From the NCBI GenBank assembly GCA_036365145.1, contig JAEOAD010001413.1:3050001-3114000 (forward strand): DNA of 64,000 nt. The letters are read 5' to 3'. The DNA comes from Orientallactaga sibirica (lineage: Eukaryota > Chordata > Mammalia > Rodentia > Dipodidae). Of this stretch, positions 23,424 to 35,000 are shown piece after piece. Positions within the stretch are counted from its first letter, which is position 1; every line of letters starts with the position of its first letter. Below the pieces are notes generated by a model. It searched no databases. It had not been told where the DNA came from and saw only the letters and a list, made by a program, of their open reading frames with translations. A program made the translations under genes and the position numbers.

Positions 23424-24390
23424 TGTTTTTTTTTTTTTTTTTTTTTTTTTCGAGGTAGGGTCTTACTCTAGCTCAGGCTGACCTGGAATTCACTATGTAG
23501 TCTCAGGGTAGCCTCGAACTCATGGTGATCCTCCTACCTCTGCCTCCCGAGTGCTGGGATTAAAGGCATGCACCACCATGCCTGGCAGAAAATGAGTTTT
23601 TAAATATTTTATTTTTTAAATTTATTTTTATTTATTTATTTAAGAGAGATACAGAAATAGGCAGGTAGAGAGAGAGAATGGGCATGCAAACGAACTCCAG
23701 ATGCATATGCCCCCTTGTGCATCTGGCTTACGTGGGTCCTGGAGAATAGAGCCTTGAACCAGGGTCCTTAGGCTTCACAGGCAAGCGTTTAACCACTAAG
23801 CCATCTCTCCAGCCCAGAAGATGAGTTTTTAAACTTTGGAGAGAGAGAGGCTGGAGAGATGGCTTAGCGGTTAAGGCGCTTGCACATGATGGCACATGCA
23901 TCTGGAGTTCATTTGCAGTGGCTAGAGGCCCTGATGCATCCATTCTCTCTCTCTAATAAATAAATTTTTAAAAATCTTAAAAAATATAAAAGAGAAAGAG
24001 AATGGACACACCTGGACCTATTGCTTATACAAATGGACTCCAGATGCATGAACCACTTTGCACATCCAGCTTTATGCGGGTACTAGGAACCTGAGCGGGG
24101 CCAGCAGGCTTTGCAAGAAAGCTCCTTTAACTGTTGAGCCATCTTCCCAGACAAAAAAAAAAAAAGAAGAGAGATTTTTTTCCCCAAATATTTTATTTTT
24201 ATTTATTTACTTGAGGGAGAGAGAAAGAGATAGAGAATGGGCACACCAGGATCTCCAGCCACTGCAAACAAACTCCAGATACATGCAGCACCTTATGCAT
24301 CTAGTTTATGTGGGCTTTGGGGAATCGAACCTGAGGGATCTTAGGCTTTGCCGGCAAGTGCCTTAATTGCTAAGCCACCTCTCCAGTCCA
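23424..24390. repeat. SINE cluster
   Basis: B1 - 23424-23587; DIP-like - 23606-23815; DIP-like + 23849-23975; old DIP-like - 23990-24150; DIP-like - 24183-24390. Confidence 0.86.
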
Positions 24391-24770
24391 AGAGACAGTA
24401 GCTGTGTACGTTTTCCCCAGTAGGTTAGTAAACCTGTTAATCTTCAGGACGCCATCGGCAGGATACAGAGTGCCACCCAGTGGCAATAACGTGCATTGTT
24501 GAAATGTCTTTCCTTAAGCAAGCTTTGAGAGGAGCGAGGGCGTCCAGTGAGGCTGGGATCACAGTTGTCTACTACCCTGCCTGTCTTCTTGGTGGTCCTC
24601 TTTGTGGGATGGCTAGAAGATGACCATGGGAAGACTCACATTTGTTTCTCTGGATCCCTCTATTCTCTGGGGTGCCCAGTCCATGTCTCCCTTTGGCACA
24701 GTCCCACTCACACATTACATGCCTTCTCAGGCCTTTGTGATCCTGCCCTCTCAGCTGTCTGATACCCCTC
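24391..24770. other. Unique DNA
   Basis: No gene recognised. Confidence 0.4.
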
Positions 24771-26600
24771 TAGTGCAGGCTCACTTGGAACTCACTCTGT
24801 AGCTCCAAGATTACCACAAACACATGGGATTCTCCTACCTCAGCTTCCCCAGGGCTGGAATTAAAGGTGTGCACTACCAAGTGCAACTCAGATGTTTTTA
24901 TTTATTAGAGAGAGACAGAGAGAGACACAGAGAATGTATGTCAGAGTCTTTGGCTGACACTAATAACTCCAGATTCATATGCCACTTTGTACATCTGGCT
25001 TTATGTAGGTACTGGGGAATTGAATCTGAGGACAGCAAGCCTTTAAGCCATCTCTCTAGCCCAGGAGTAACCTTTTGACTTCTAATTGGTCAGTTGTCTT
25101 AATTCTTCATACTTCCTCTGAAATCTGACCCCATCCAGGATATTTGCTCTGGTTTCTGAGTAGTTTTGTGTCACTCCCCGCCCCCTTCTAGATGTCCGGA
25201 CAGAACTTGGTCTTCTGAGGCGCCCTCCCATCTGTCAGCCCACTCGTGTTTCCTCTGGCATAAGAATCAGATCTTGGGCTGCAGAGATAGCTTAGCAGTT
25301 AAGGCACTTGCCTGCAAAGCCAAAGAACCCAGGTTCAATTCCCCAGGACCCACATAAGCCAGATGCATGTGTCACCATGCCCAGTTTTAACTCACATTTT
25401 TATAGCATCTCATAGTTTAAAAATACCTTTCTTAGCCGGGCGTGGTGGTGCACACCTTTAATCCCAGCACTTGGGAGGCAGAGGTAAGAAGATTGCCATG
25501 AGTTCAAGGCCACCCTGAGACTACATAGTTAATTCCAGGTCAGCCTGGGCCAGAGTGAGACCCTACCTCAAAAAATCAAACCAAACCAAACCAATACAAA
25601 CCAAAACAAAACCAAAACAAAACAAAACAAAAAAAACCTTTCTTGGGCTGGAAAGATGGCTCAGAAGTTAAAGGTGCTTGTTGGCAAAGCCTTATGGCCT
25701 GAGTTTTATTCCCTAGTACCCATATCTCTCAGACACACAAAGTGGCACATCCGTCTGGCATTTGTTTGCAGTAGCAAGAGGCCCTATTGTACCCACATTC
25801 TCTCTCAAGTAAATAAATAAAATCCTTTCTCTGGCTGGGGAGATGGCTCGGTGGATGAAAGTACTTGCTGTGTAAACGTGAGGATTCCCAGCACCCATGT
25901 AAAAGCCAGGCATGGTGGTGTGCATCTGTCATCCCACTTCTGGGCAAGTGGAGACAGGAGAATTCCTGAGACTTGCTGGCTAGCTAGTCTAGCCAAATCA
26001 GTAAACTCCAGGTTCAGTGAGAGATCCTGTCTCAAAAAACAAGTGAAGGGCTGGAGAGATGGCTTAGTGGTGAAGGTGCTTGCCTGCAAAGCCTAAGGAC
26101 CCATGTTCGACTCTCCAGATCCCACATAAGCTAAGTGCACAAAGGTGATACAAGCGCAAGGTCACCCATGCCCACTAGGTGGCGCAAGTGTCCAGAGTTT
26201 GATTGTGGTGGCTGAGGCCCTGGCACTCTCATTCTCTCTCTTCCTCTGTCTCTCTCTAAAATAAAACAAAAAAAGAAAGAAAGAAAGAAAGAAAGAAAGA
26301 AAAAGAACCAATCAACCAACCAACAAACAAACAAAAGCAAGTGGGGACCAGACATGGTGGTGCACACTTTTAATCCCAGCACTTGGAAGGTGGAGGTAGG
26401 AGGATCACTGTGAGTTTGAGGCCAGCCTGAGATTACATAGTGAATTCTAGGTCAGTCTGGGCTAGAGTCAGACCCTACATTGAAAAAACAAAACAAAACA
26501 AAACAAACAAACAAACAAAAAACCAAAACCAAAACAAAAAAACAAAAAACAAAACAAAACCCAAACCAAACAAACAAAAATCTCCCCACCTCCCATAAAA
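24771..26600. repeat. SINE cluster including a B4-like element
   Basis: B1 - 24771-24890; DIP-like - 24893-25063; DIP-like + 25272-25372; B1 + 25433-25640; DIP-like + 25645-25832; B4-like (tRNA head GGGGAGATGGCTCGGTGG joined to a B1-type tail) + 25833-26046; DIP-like variant with CCCACTAGGTGGCGCAAG + 26047-26275 and (GAAA)n tail; B1 + 26347-26480 with a long A/C-rich tail. Confidence 0.86.
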
Positions 26601-26979
26601 TCCCCCCAAAACACAAGTGGAGAATGATTAATGAAGACACCCCACTCAACCTCTGGTCTTCACATGCATATGCACAATGTGCTCCCACGCGTATACAAAC
26701 ATGCACACGGACCACACAGCACATGGACATACGCACACACAAATAAAAAAATGTCTCTCTCTGCTGTGTTAGGCATGGGCATTACTGTAAGGCTTTATAG
26801 ACCAGACGATGGGACGTTTTACAAGGCGAGGCAATTTGGCAGGTAGAGCGAAGTCAGTGTTTGGCATTTATGTTCTCTGTCTGGATGCTCACTGCCCTTC
26901 CTAGTGTCTTCCCTGGGGACCCTGTCAGTGACATTGATTTCCGGAGTCCAGATCTCTTGGGTCAGAAAGAAAGGGCCAC
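26600..26979. other. Downstream flank of AZGP1
   Basis: Includes a CA-rich patch (26660-26740). It may hold the AZGP1 3' UTR on the minus strand. No canonical signal is seen. Confidence 0.35.
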
Positions 26980-27299
26980 TTACTGAGGCTGCGCCCCCAA
27001 AGTGACTTTAGTCTTTGCTTTCTGCCTTTCATTCCACTGCACCCTGAGTGGCTGGGTCAGCCCACTGTGTTCTATGTGGCAGAAGTAGGGGGCTCTGTCC
27101 TCAGGGGAGATTTTTACTGTCACCCAGGACTGGTAAGAGCCATTTCCATTGGGAAGAACATCTGATTTGGACTTCCACACCTTGTCGGCCCGGTTCCAGT
27201 GAAGGCTAATTCTTTGAGGGTAGAAGTCACTGGCCAGGCATTTGAGTGTACTGTTTCTTCCTGGGACCACGTGGCTGGTGATTGACACAGTGGGAGGGT
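26980..27299 (-). CDS. AZGP1: AZGP1 exon 4 (alpha-3 Ig domain and stop)
   Basis: The acceptor is TCTCCACAG. The exon encodes the Ig-C1 domain, with [19 protein letters not shown] and [14 protein letters not shown], then [10 protein letters not shown] and a further extension to a TAA at 26982-26980. The stop overlaps a donor-like GTAAGT (26983-26978 on the minus strand), so splicing to another exon cannot be excluded. No clear AATAAA was found downstream in the next few hundred bases. Confidence 0.93.
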
Positions 27300-30200
27300 C
27301 TGTGGAGACAAAAATTGTGTATGCTGAGAGCTTGGAGCAAGCACCTTTAACCACCGTTGACGCATCTACCTAGCCTCTATGTATTGACTTTTGGTGACAA
27401 CAAATTGAGACAGGCTCTTGCTATGTAGCCCAGAATGGCCTTGAACTCTTTAAAAAAAAATTTTTTTTTTGAGGTAGGGTCTTGCTCTAGTCCAGGCCAA
27501 CCTGGAATTCACTATGTAGTCTCAGGGTGGCCTGGAACTCACAGCGATCCTCCTACCTCTGCCTCCCGAATGCTGGGATTGAAGGTGTGTGCTAACACAC
27601 CCAGTTTGCCTTGAACTCTTGATCCTTCTGCCTCTGCCTCCTGAGTGCTGGATTACAGGTGTGCACCACCGTGCCAAACCTTCTAAACTAGACTTTATTC
27701 TCCACAAATTAGACAAGAAGCATCATTGTAGAAAGAAATAACCAAAGCAATTGGACTCTGAAATGAGGAAGTCCCAACTGAAGTGGACTCTCTCCTCTCT
27801 TCTCCTCCCCTTCTTCTCTTCTCCTCTCCCCTCTCCTCTCTTTTCTCCTCCTCTCTCCTCCCTTCTCCTCTCCTCCCCTACTCTCATCTCTCTCCTCCCT
27901 CCCTCCCTCCCTCTTTTCTTCTTTCTTTCTTTCTTTTTTTTTTTTTTTGGTGTTTTTTCATTTTTTCGGTTTTTCAAGGTAGGGTCTCACTGTAGCCCAG
28001 GTTGACCTGGAATTCACTATGTAATTTCAGGGTGGCCTCGAACTCACGGCGATCCTCCTACGTTTGCCTCCCGAATGCTGGGATTAAAGGCATGTGCCAC
28101 CTTACTCTCTCTTTTTTAAAAAAAAGTTATGGGAGGGGGAGAGAAAGAAAAAGGGAGAGGAAGGAGGGAGACAGGGAGGGAGAGAGAGAAAGAAAAAAAG
28201 AAAAGGGGTACACTGGAGACTAAGAGCTGGATGGAGCAACCTGAGATGGTCCCCTGGTCCCCAGCCCCAGTTCAGTACCGGAGCCAGTAAGTCATAGAGA
28301 AATGAGTACCTTGTCGGTCCAGGTGAGGTCTGCTGTAATTCAGGTACCTCTGCAGCATCGCAGGACACTCCTCCTCCAGGTATGCCTTGGCCCTCTGCAC
28401 ATAGACTCTTTCTGCCTCCCACTTCTTCTTGGTGTTTACCGCTGCGGGGTCTAAGGGGACCCAGGCTGGCATTTCTTTGTTGAATTCGATGAAGTCCCGT
28501 CCATCGTATGCATACCTCCAGAATGGTCCACTGCTCCTGTTATTCCAGAGCTCACAACCGAACATTCCCTGAAAGGTGTGAGACCCTAAAATATCCCCGG
28601 ACCCCAAAGGGAGCCAGTCAGCTAGGTACCAACTCCAGTTGAGAAACTCTTTTTTAAATTTTTTTTAAAAATTATTTTTTATTTATTTTTGGAGAGAGAG
28701 ACAGACAGAGAGGGAGAGGGAGACAGAGATGGGCGCGCCAGCAGTCTCTGAGCTGCTGTGAACCAAATCCAGATGCGTGCGCCCCTTGTGGGCAAGTGCG
28801 GCATTGCGCCCTTGCATCACTTTGCATCTGGCTAAACGTGGGACCTGGAGATTGGAACCGCTGGACATTGGGACCAGCGTTCTTAGGCTTAGCAGGCAGG
28901 CGCCTTAGCCGCTAAGCCATCTCTCCTGCCCCAGTTGAGAAACTCTTAATGCCTGCACACTTTGTAACCGAACAGTAAGGAAGGCGCTGGAAAGCTGAGC
29001 CTGCAGATAGCCAGACATATAGGAGACAGAGGAGGCCTTTCATGTCATTCTAAAAGGAAATGCATTCTTTGCAGCTGGTGAACTCAAGAGAGATCAAGGC
29101 TGGAGAGATGGCTTAACAGTTAAGGTGCTTGCCTGCAAAGCCAAAAGACCCAGGCTTGAATCCCCAGGACCCAGGTAAATTAGGTGCTCAAGGTGGTGAA
29201 TGCATCTGGAGTTCATTTGCAGTGGCTGGAGGCCCTGGCACACCTGTTTTCTCTTTCTCTCTAGCTCTCTCAAATAAATAAAAAAATAAATCACAAACAA
29301 ACAAACAACAACAAAAACCCCTGAGGCCCTTGTTTCAATCTCCAGAGTCAGAAACAAAAAAAAAAGAGATACATATTATGGGCAAATTTCAAGTCTAAAA
29401 ATTATTTATGAGAGAAAAGAGAGAGAGAGAGAGAACGAGATGAAAGGGCATGACAGGGCCTGTGATGGTTTGATTCAGGTGTCCCCCATAAACTTCAAGT
29501 GTTCTGAATGCTAGGTTCCCAGCTGATGGCAACTTGGGAATTAACACCTCCTGGAGGCAGAGTATTGTTGGGGGCGGGCTTATGGGTATCATAGCCAGCT
29601 TCCCCTTGCCAGTGTTTGGCACACTCTCCTGTTGCTGTTGTCCACCTTATGTTGACCAGAGAGTGATGTCCACCCTCTGCTCATGCCATCGTTTTTCCTG
29701 CCATCATGGAGCTTCCCCCTCGAGCCTGTAAGCCAAAATAAACCTTTTTTTTTTTTCCCACAAGCTGCTCTTAGTCGGGTGATTTCTGTCAGCAATGCGA
29801 GCCTGACTGCAACAGTAAAGTGGTACCGAGAGTGGGGTTGCTGCTAGACACATGACTGCGTGGCTTTGGCCTTTTGGAGCTGATTTTCAAGAGGAATGTG
29901 GAAGGATTTGAAACCTAGGCCTAAGAGACACCTTGCAGTGTTGTAAGTACAGCTTAATGGACTATTCTGGTCGGAGCTGAAAGACCTGAATGCAGTAAGA
30001 ACTATGGACTATGAGGTTTGGCTTATGAGGGTGAGAAAGAGCTTTACTTGGACTGGGCTAACAGTTTATGTGACAAGTTTGCTGTTATGCCCGTGTCCTG
30101 AGAAGTTGTGCAGGTTGCTTTGCGTAAAAATGAACTGATGCGAGCAGAAGGATATGGCATAGAAAAAATGAAATCTTTGGGTGAACTCTACCCGTTCAGC

Positions 30201-32040
30201 TGCAGTTGAGAGATTACAACCTTTGAGATTGGGCCAGCTGACCTGCAATGGGGCAACAGGAAGAATGCAGACTCTTTTGAAGGGACCTGAATGCTGAAGG
30301 AGTGTCCTGTTCTTCAAAGTCTGATTTATTCCCCCCTGGATTAACAAATTGGCACCCTACCTGGTATTATGGAGTATAACAAATGCAGGAAAGAGAGGGT
30401 TTTTGTAACGCGGTCTTGTGTTTTGGAAATGGCCATGGGCAGTGTGAAGCAGGTTTGCTGGATGCCTGCATGGAGATCCCATGGGGCCATGAGGATGGAC
30501 CATGGGTTGCAGTGGAGACCCAATGGAGATGCCGGGACTATGAGATGGCTGCCAAGGAGAGCTGCCGGCCCTGGATGAAGTTTTCCAGGACTGTGAGTAG
30601 CCTAGCTGGAGGGGCGGGATTGGAACTCCAGAGACTTGTTGCTGCTCAGAAGCATCGGATTTGGAGATTTGTCACTGACTAGTTGTTGGATTGGAATTAC
30701 AGAGTTTGACGTTTGCCCTGGTTGTTTAAAATCTTGTATTGGTTAAGTATTTCTTTGTTTTGCCCAATGCCATCCTTTGCAGTGTGAATGTTTTATTCTG
30801 TGCCATTATGGGTTTTTTTGGGGGGATATTTTTGGTATTACGGCTCAGTTAAAAGACCTTGGATTATGGGGACATATGAACATCATTGGAATTGATAAAA
30901 ACTATGGGGACTTTTAAATTTGCATGAATGCATTGCATTTTACATCGTGTATGGTTATCAGTTTATGGGGGCCAGGGGCGGAATGTGATGGTTTGATTCA
31001 GGTGTCCCCCATAAACTTCAAGTGTTCTGAATGCTAGGTTCCCAGCTGATGGCAACTTGGGAATTAACACCTCCTGGAGGCAGAGTATTGTTGGGGGCGG
31101 GCTTATGGGACCATAGCCAGCTTCCCCTGCCAGTGTTTGGCACTCTCCTGTTGCTGTTGTCCACCTTATGTTGACCAGAGAGTGATGTCCACCCTCTGCT
31201 CATGCCATCGTTTTTCCTGCCATCATGGAGCTTCCCCCTCGAGCCTGTAAGCCAAAATAAACCTTTTTTTTTTTTCCCACAAGCTGCTCTTAGTCGGGTG
31301 ATTTCTGTCAGCAATGCGAACCTGACTGCAACAGGGCCTCTTGTTGCTGCAAACTCTACATGCATATGTGACTTTGTATATCTGGCTTTATGTGGGTACT
31401 GTGGAATCAAACTTGGACTGGCAGACTTTGAAAGCAAGTACCTTAACCACTGAGCTTGTTATTTTTTTGAGGTAGGGTCTTGCTCTAGCCCAGGCTGACC
31501 TGGAATTCACTATGTAGACTCAGGGTGGCCTTGAACTCATGGTGATCCTCCTATCTCTGCCTCCCAAGTGCTAGGATTAAAGGCGTGCGTCACCATGCTC
31601 GGCTCAAATCTTTTTTTTTTTTCAAGGTAGGGTCTTACTGTAGCTCAGGCTGACCTAGAACTCACTCTCTAGCCCCAGGCTGGCCTTGAACTCATGGTAC
31701 GCCTCTTACTTCTGCTTCCCAAGTGCTGGGACTAAAGGTGTGTGCCACCATGCCTGGCATTTTTTTTTTTTTTTTGGCTTTTTGAGGTAGGGTCTCACTC
31801 TGGCTCAGGCTGACCTGGAATTAACTATGTAGTCTCAGGGTGGCCTTGAACTCACGGCAATACTCCTACCTCTGCCTCCCGAGTGCTGGGATTAAAGGCA
31901 TGCGCCACCACGCCTGGCACCTGGCATTTTTTGCATCATCTCATTTAGTGATGTTTATTTGAGTAGATGGTGAATTCTTTTTTTTAAAGTTAATTAATTA
32001 ATTTGAGAGAGCGAGAGAGAAAGAGGAGGGAGGGATGGAG

Positions 32041-32076
<36 letters not shown>

Positions 32077-35000
32077 ATGGGCCTCTAGCCACTGCAAAGG
32101 AAGTCCAGACGCATGCGCCACCTTGTGCGTCTGGCTTATGTGGGTCCTGGGGAGTCAAACCAGGATCCTTTGGCTTTGCAGGCAAACACTGTAACCACTA
32201 AGCCATCTCTCCAGCCCGTCTTTTTTCTTTCTTTCTTTTTTTTTTTTTTTTTTCAGATGTGTTCACACTCTAAAGCCCAGGCTGGCCTCAGACTCATGGG
32301 AATATTCCTATCTCAACTTTGCAAGTACTGGAACTGCAGATAGGAGCCACCATGCCTGGCATTTAGTGGTTAGTATTTTTCTAAGCCTCTAAACCCTCAG
32401 CCCATCCCCCGACCTGGCTAATGAGGAACAACTCTGACAAGCTGACCTCCTTAGCACCAGTCAATCTGATTACAAAAGCAGGTGCTTGCTCAATCCCAAG
32501 AAGCGCTCTTGGCACAGGTTCTGAAAGCTCTTAAACCTTCTGGGCTCAAGTCCCAGCTTTCTTCCCCAGCCCACCCTCCCTCTTGTATGCACTGTGTTTT
32601 ACTTGTTTGTCTCTGAAATGCTGACAATAGTACTTTTTTAAAAAACTTTTAAAAAAAATTTAAAATTTTAAATTATTTTTTTGGAGAGAAACACAGAGAG
32701 AGACAGAGAGAGAGAGAGAGGGAGAGGAAGACAGAGATGGGTGCGCCAGCAGTGTCTCAGCTGCTGCAAAAGAAATCCAGATATGTGCACCTCCTTGTGG
32801 TCAAGTGCGGCATTGTGCCCTTGCCTCACTTTGCATCTGGCTAAACGTGGGACCTGGAGATTGGAACCGCTGGAGATTGGAACCAGTGTTCTTAGGCTTA
32901 GGAGGCAGGCGCCTTAACCCCTAAGCCATCTCTCCAGCCCCAATAGTACTTTTTTTTGTTTGTTTTTTTAGAGGTAGGGTCTCACTCTGGTCCAGGCTGA
33001 CCTGGAGTTCACTATGTAGTCTCAGGGTGGCCTCGAACTCATGGCGATCCTCCTATCTCTGCTTCCCGAGTGCTGGGATTAAAGGCGTGCGCCACCACGC
33101 CCAGCTTTTTCTCTTCTTTCTTTCCTTCTTCCTTCCTTCCTTTATTTATTTATTTTTTTTTTTTTGATGCAGGGTCTCACTCTAGCTCAGGCTGACCTGA
33201 AATTCACTATGTAGTCTCAGGGTGGTCTCGAACTCTCAGCGATCCTCTTACCTCTGCCTCCTGAGTGCTGGGATTAAAGGTGTGTGCCACCATGCCTGGC
33301 TTTGGCAATAGTACTTTTTAAGGAAATTATTTCAGCATTAAATGTGTCCATACCTGTTCTTGGTATACAGTAAATGCTCAAAAAAAAAAAAAATGCCCCA
33401 TTGCTATTATTTTCTGCTGTGTTCATGTGTTCATCTCTTTAAATTTTCATTCTTTTCTCCATGAAGAGAAAAATCACCATTTCTATTCCAGCCAGTTAAA
33501 ATTCTTTCTTTCTGTTTCTCTCTCTCAATTCTCTTCTTGTGCTGGGAACAAATCCAGGGCACTGAGGCAAATCCCCAAATTAAAGTTGCTTGCGATGTCT
33601 TTCCCAGAATCCACATTAAAAAAAAAAATCCAGGTGTGGTGGCCCATGCTTATAATCCCAGCGCTGGGGAGGTGGATAGAGGCAGATCTCTGGTGCTCCC
33701 TAGCCAGCCTGGCTAACCTAATTGGACAGCTCCATGCCAATGAGATGCTGTCCCAAGAAAGGTGGATGGTGAGCCAGGCGTGGTGGCGCACACCTTTAAT
33801 CCCAGCACTCAGGAGGCAGAGGTAGGAGGATCGCCATGAGTTCAAGGCCACCCTGAGACTACGTAGTAAAGTCCAGGTTAGCCTGGGCTAGAGCAAGGTC
33901 CTACCTTGATAAAATAAAAACAGCCGGGCGTGGTGGCGCACGCCTTTAATCCCAGCACTTGGGAGGCAGAGGTAGGAGGATCGCTGTGAGTTCAAGGCCA
34001 CCCTGAGACTACATAATTAATTCCAGGTCAGCCTGGGCCAGAGTGAGACCCTACCTCGAACAACCAAAAAAAAAAAAAAAAAACTAACTAACAAAAAAGA
34101 TGGATGGTGTTCTTTAGGAATGATATCCAAGTTACACAAACAACACACACACACGCACACTCTTGTCCACTCTTGTCCACTGTCAAATGAAAGCATGTAA
34201 ACTCGACTCTGACTGATTCCAAGGCTGGTTCACTCCCTACTGCAGGGCAGTGGTGAATCTGACACCCTCTCAAGTGAGTGGGGATTTGGAGGTCAGAGGT
34301 CACAGGTGCTTGGATTAAAAAGTGACCCTGACATTAATTTCTGCATGGGCTGCGATCTGGGGTGAGGACAGAGGAAGCCATAGGGTTTAGAAGGAGGCAG
34401 CTGGTACACTATAGGGTGGGGAAGGGACGCATTTCAACCTGTGTTTCCTGTTCCTCTTTGAGGATGGACTAGTCCCACCCCAGCAACATCCTCTCCACCC
34501 ATATAGCAGACCTGGAATTCACTGTACCTCAGGTGGAATTAGGACCCTCCACCCCAGCAGTCTGCCCTTCACTGACCTTGACTGTCCTTGTAATAGTCCA
34601 TGATGTCTTTCAGGGTCACCAGAAAGATCTCCTCCCTGGCCCTCTGAAGTTGGCTCTCTTTCTCCCAGTCCTCCATTCCTTCTATCTGACTCCATGGTCC
34701 CATGGGTTCTGCCTTGCCGCTGTCACTGTCATAGTGGAAGAAGGCCTGGTCATTGAGAAAGGCAGTGGCTTGAAACCTGGGGAGGCCTTTACGGGGTTTG
34801 GACAGTCCAGTATAGAGAAAGACCAGAGAGTAAGGACCTGCAAAAGAAGAGGAGATTCTTAAGGGTGGGAATCCATGCATGGGTGGTCCACTGTGGGCCA
34901 CAGAGCACCCAGTGGGAAGACCTGGCCACTGGATCTCTTCCTCCTCAGCTCTCTCCATCCTGCTGTTAGCTCACACTCTGCTGTCTCACTCTGAGCCGGT

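Noticed and set aside
30383..30682. 99-codon frame in the first MaLR interior as a gag remnant
   Set aside because: There is no gag motif, and MaLR interiors are known to be non-coding.
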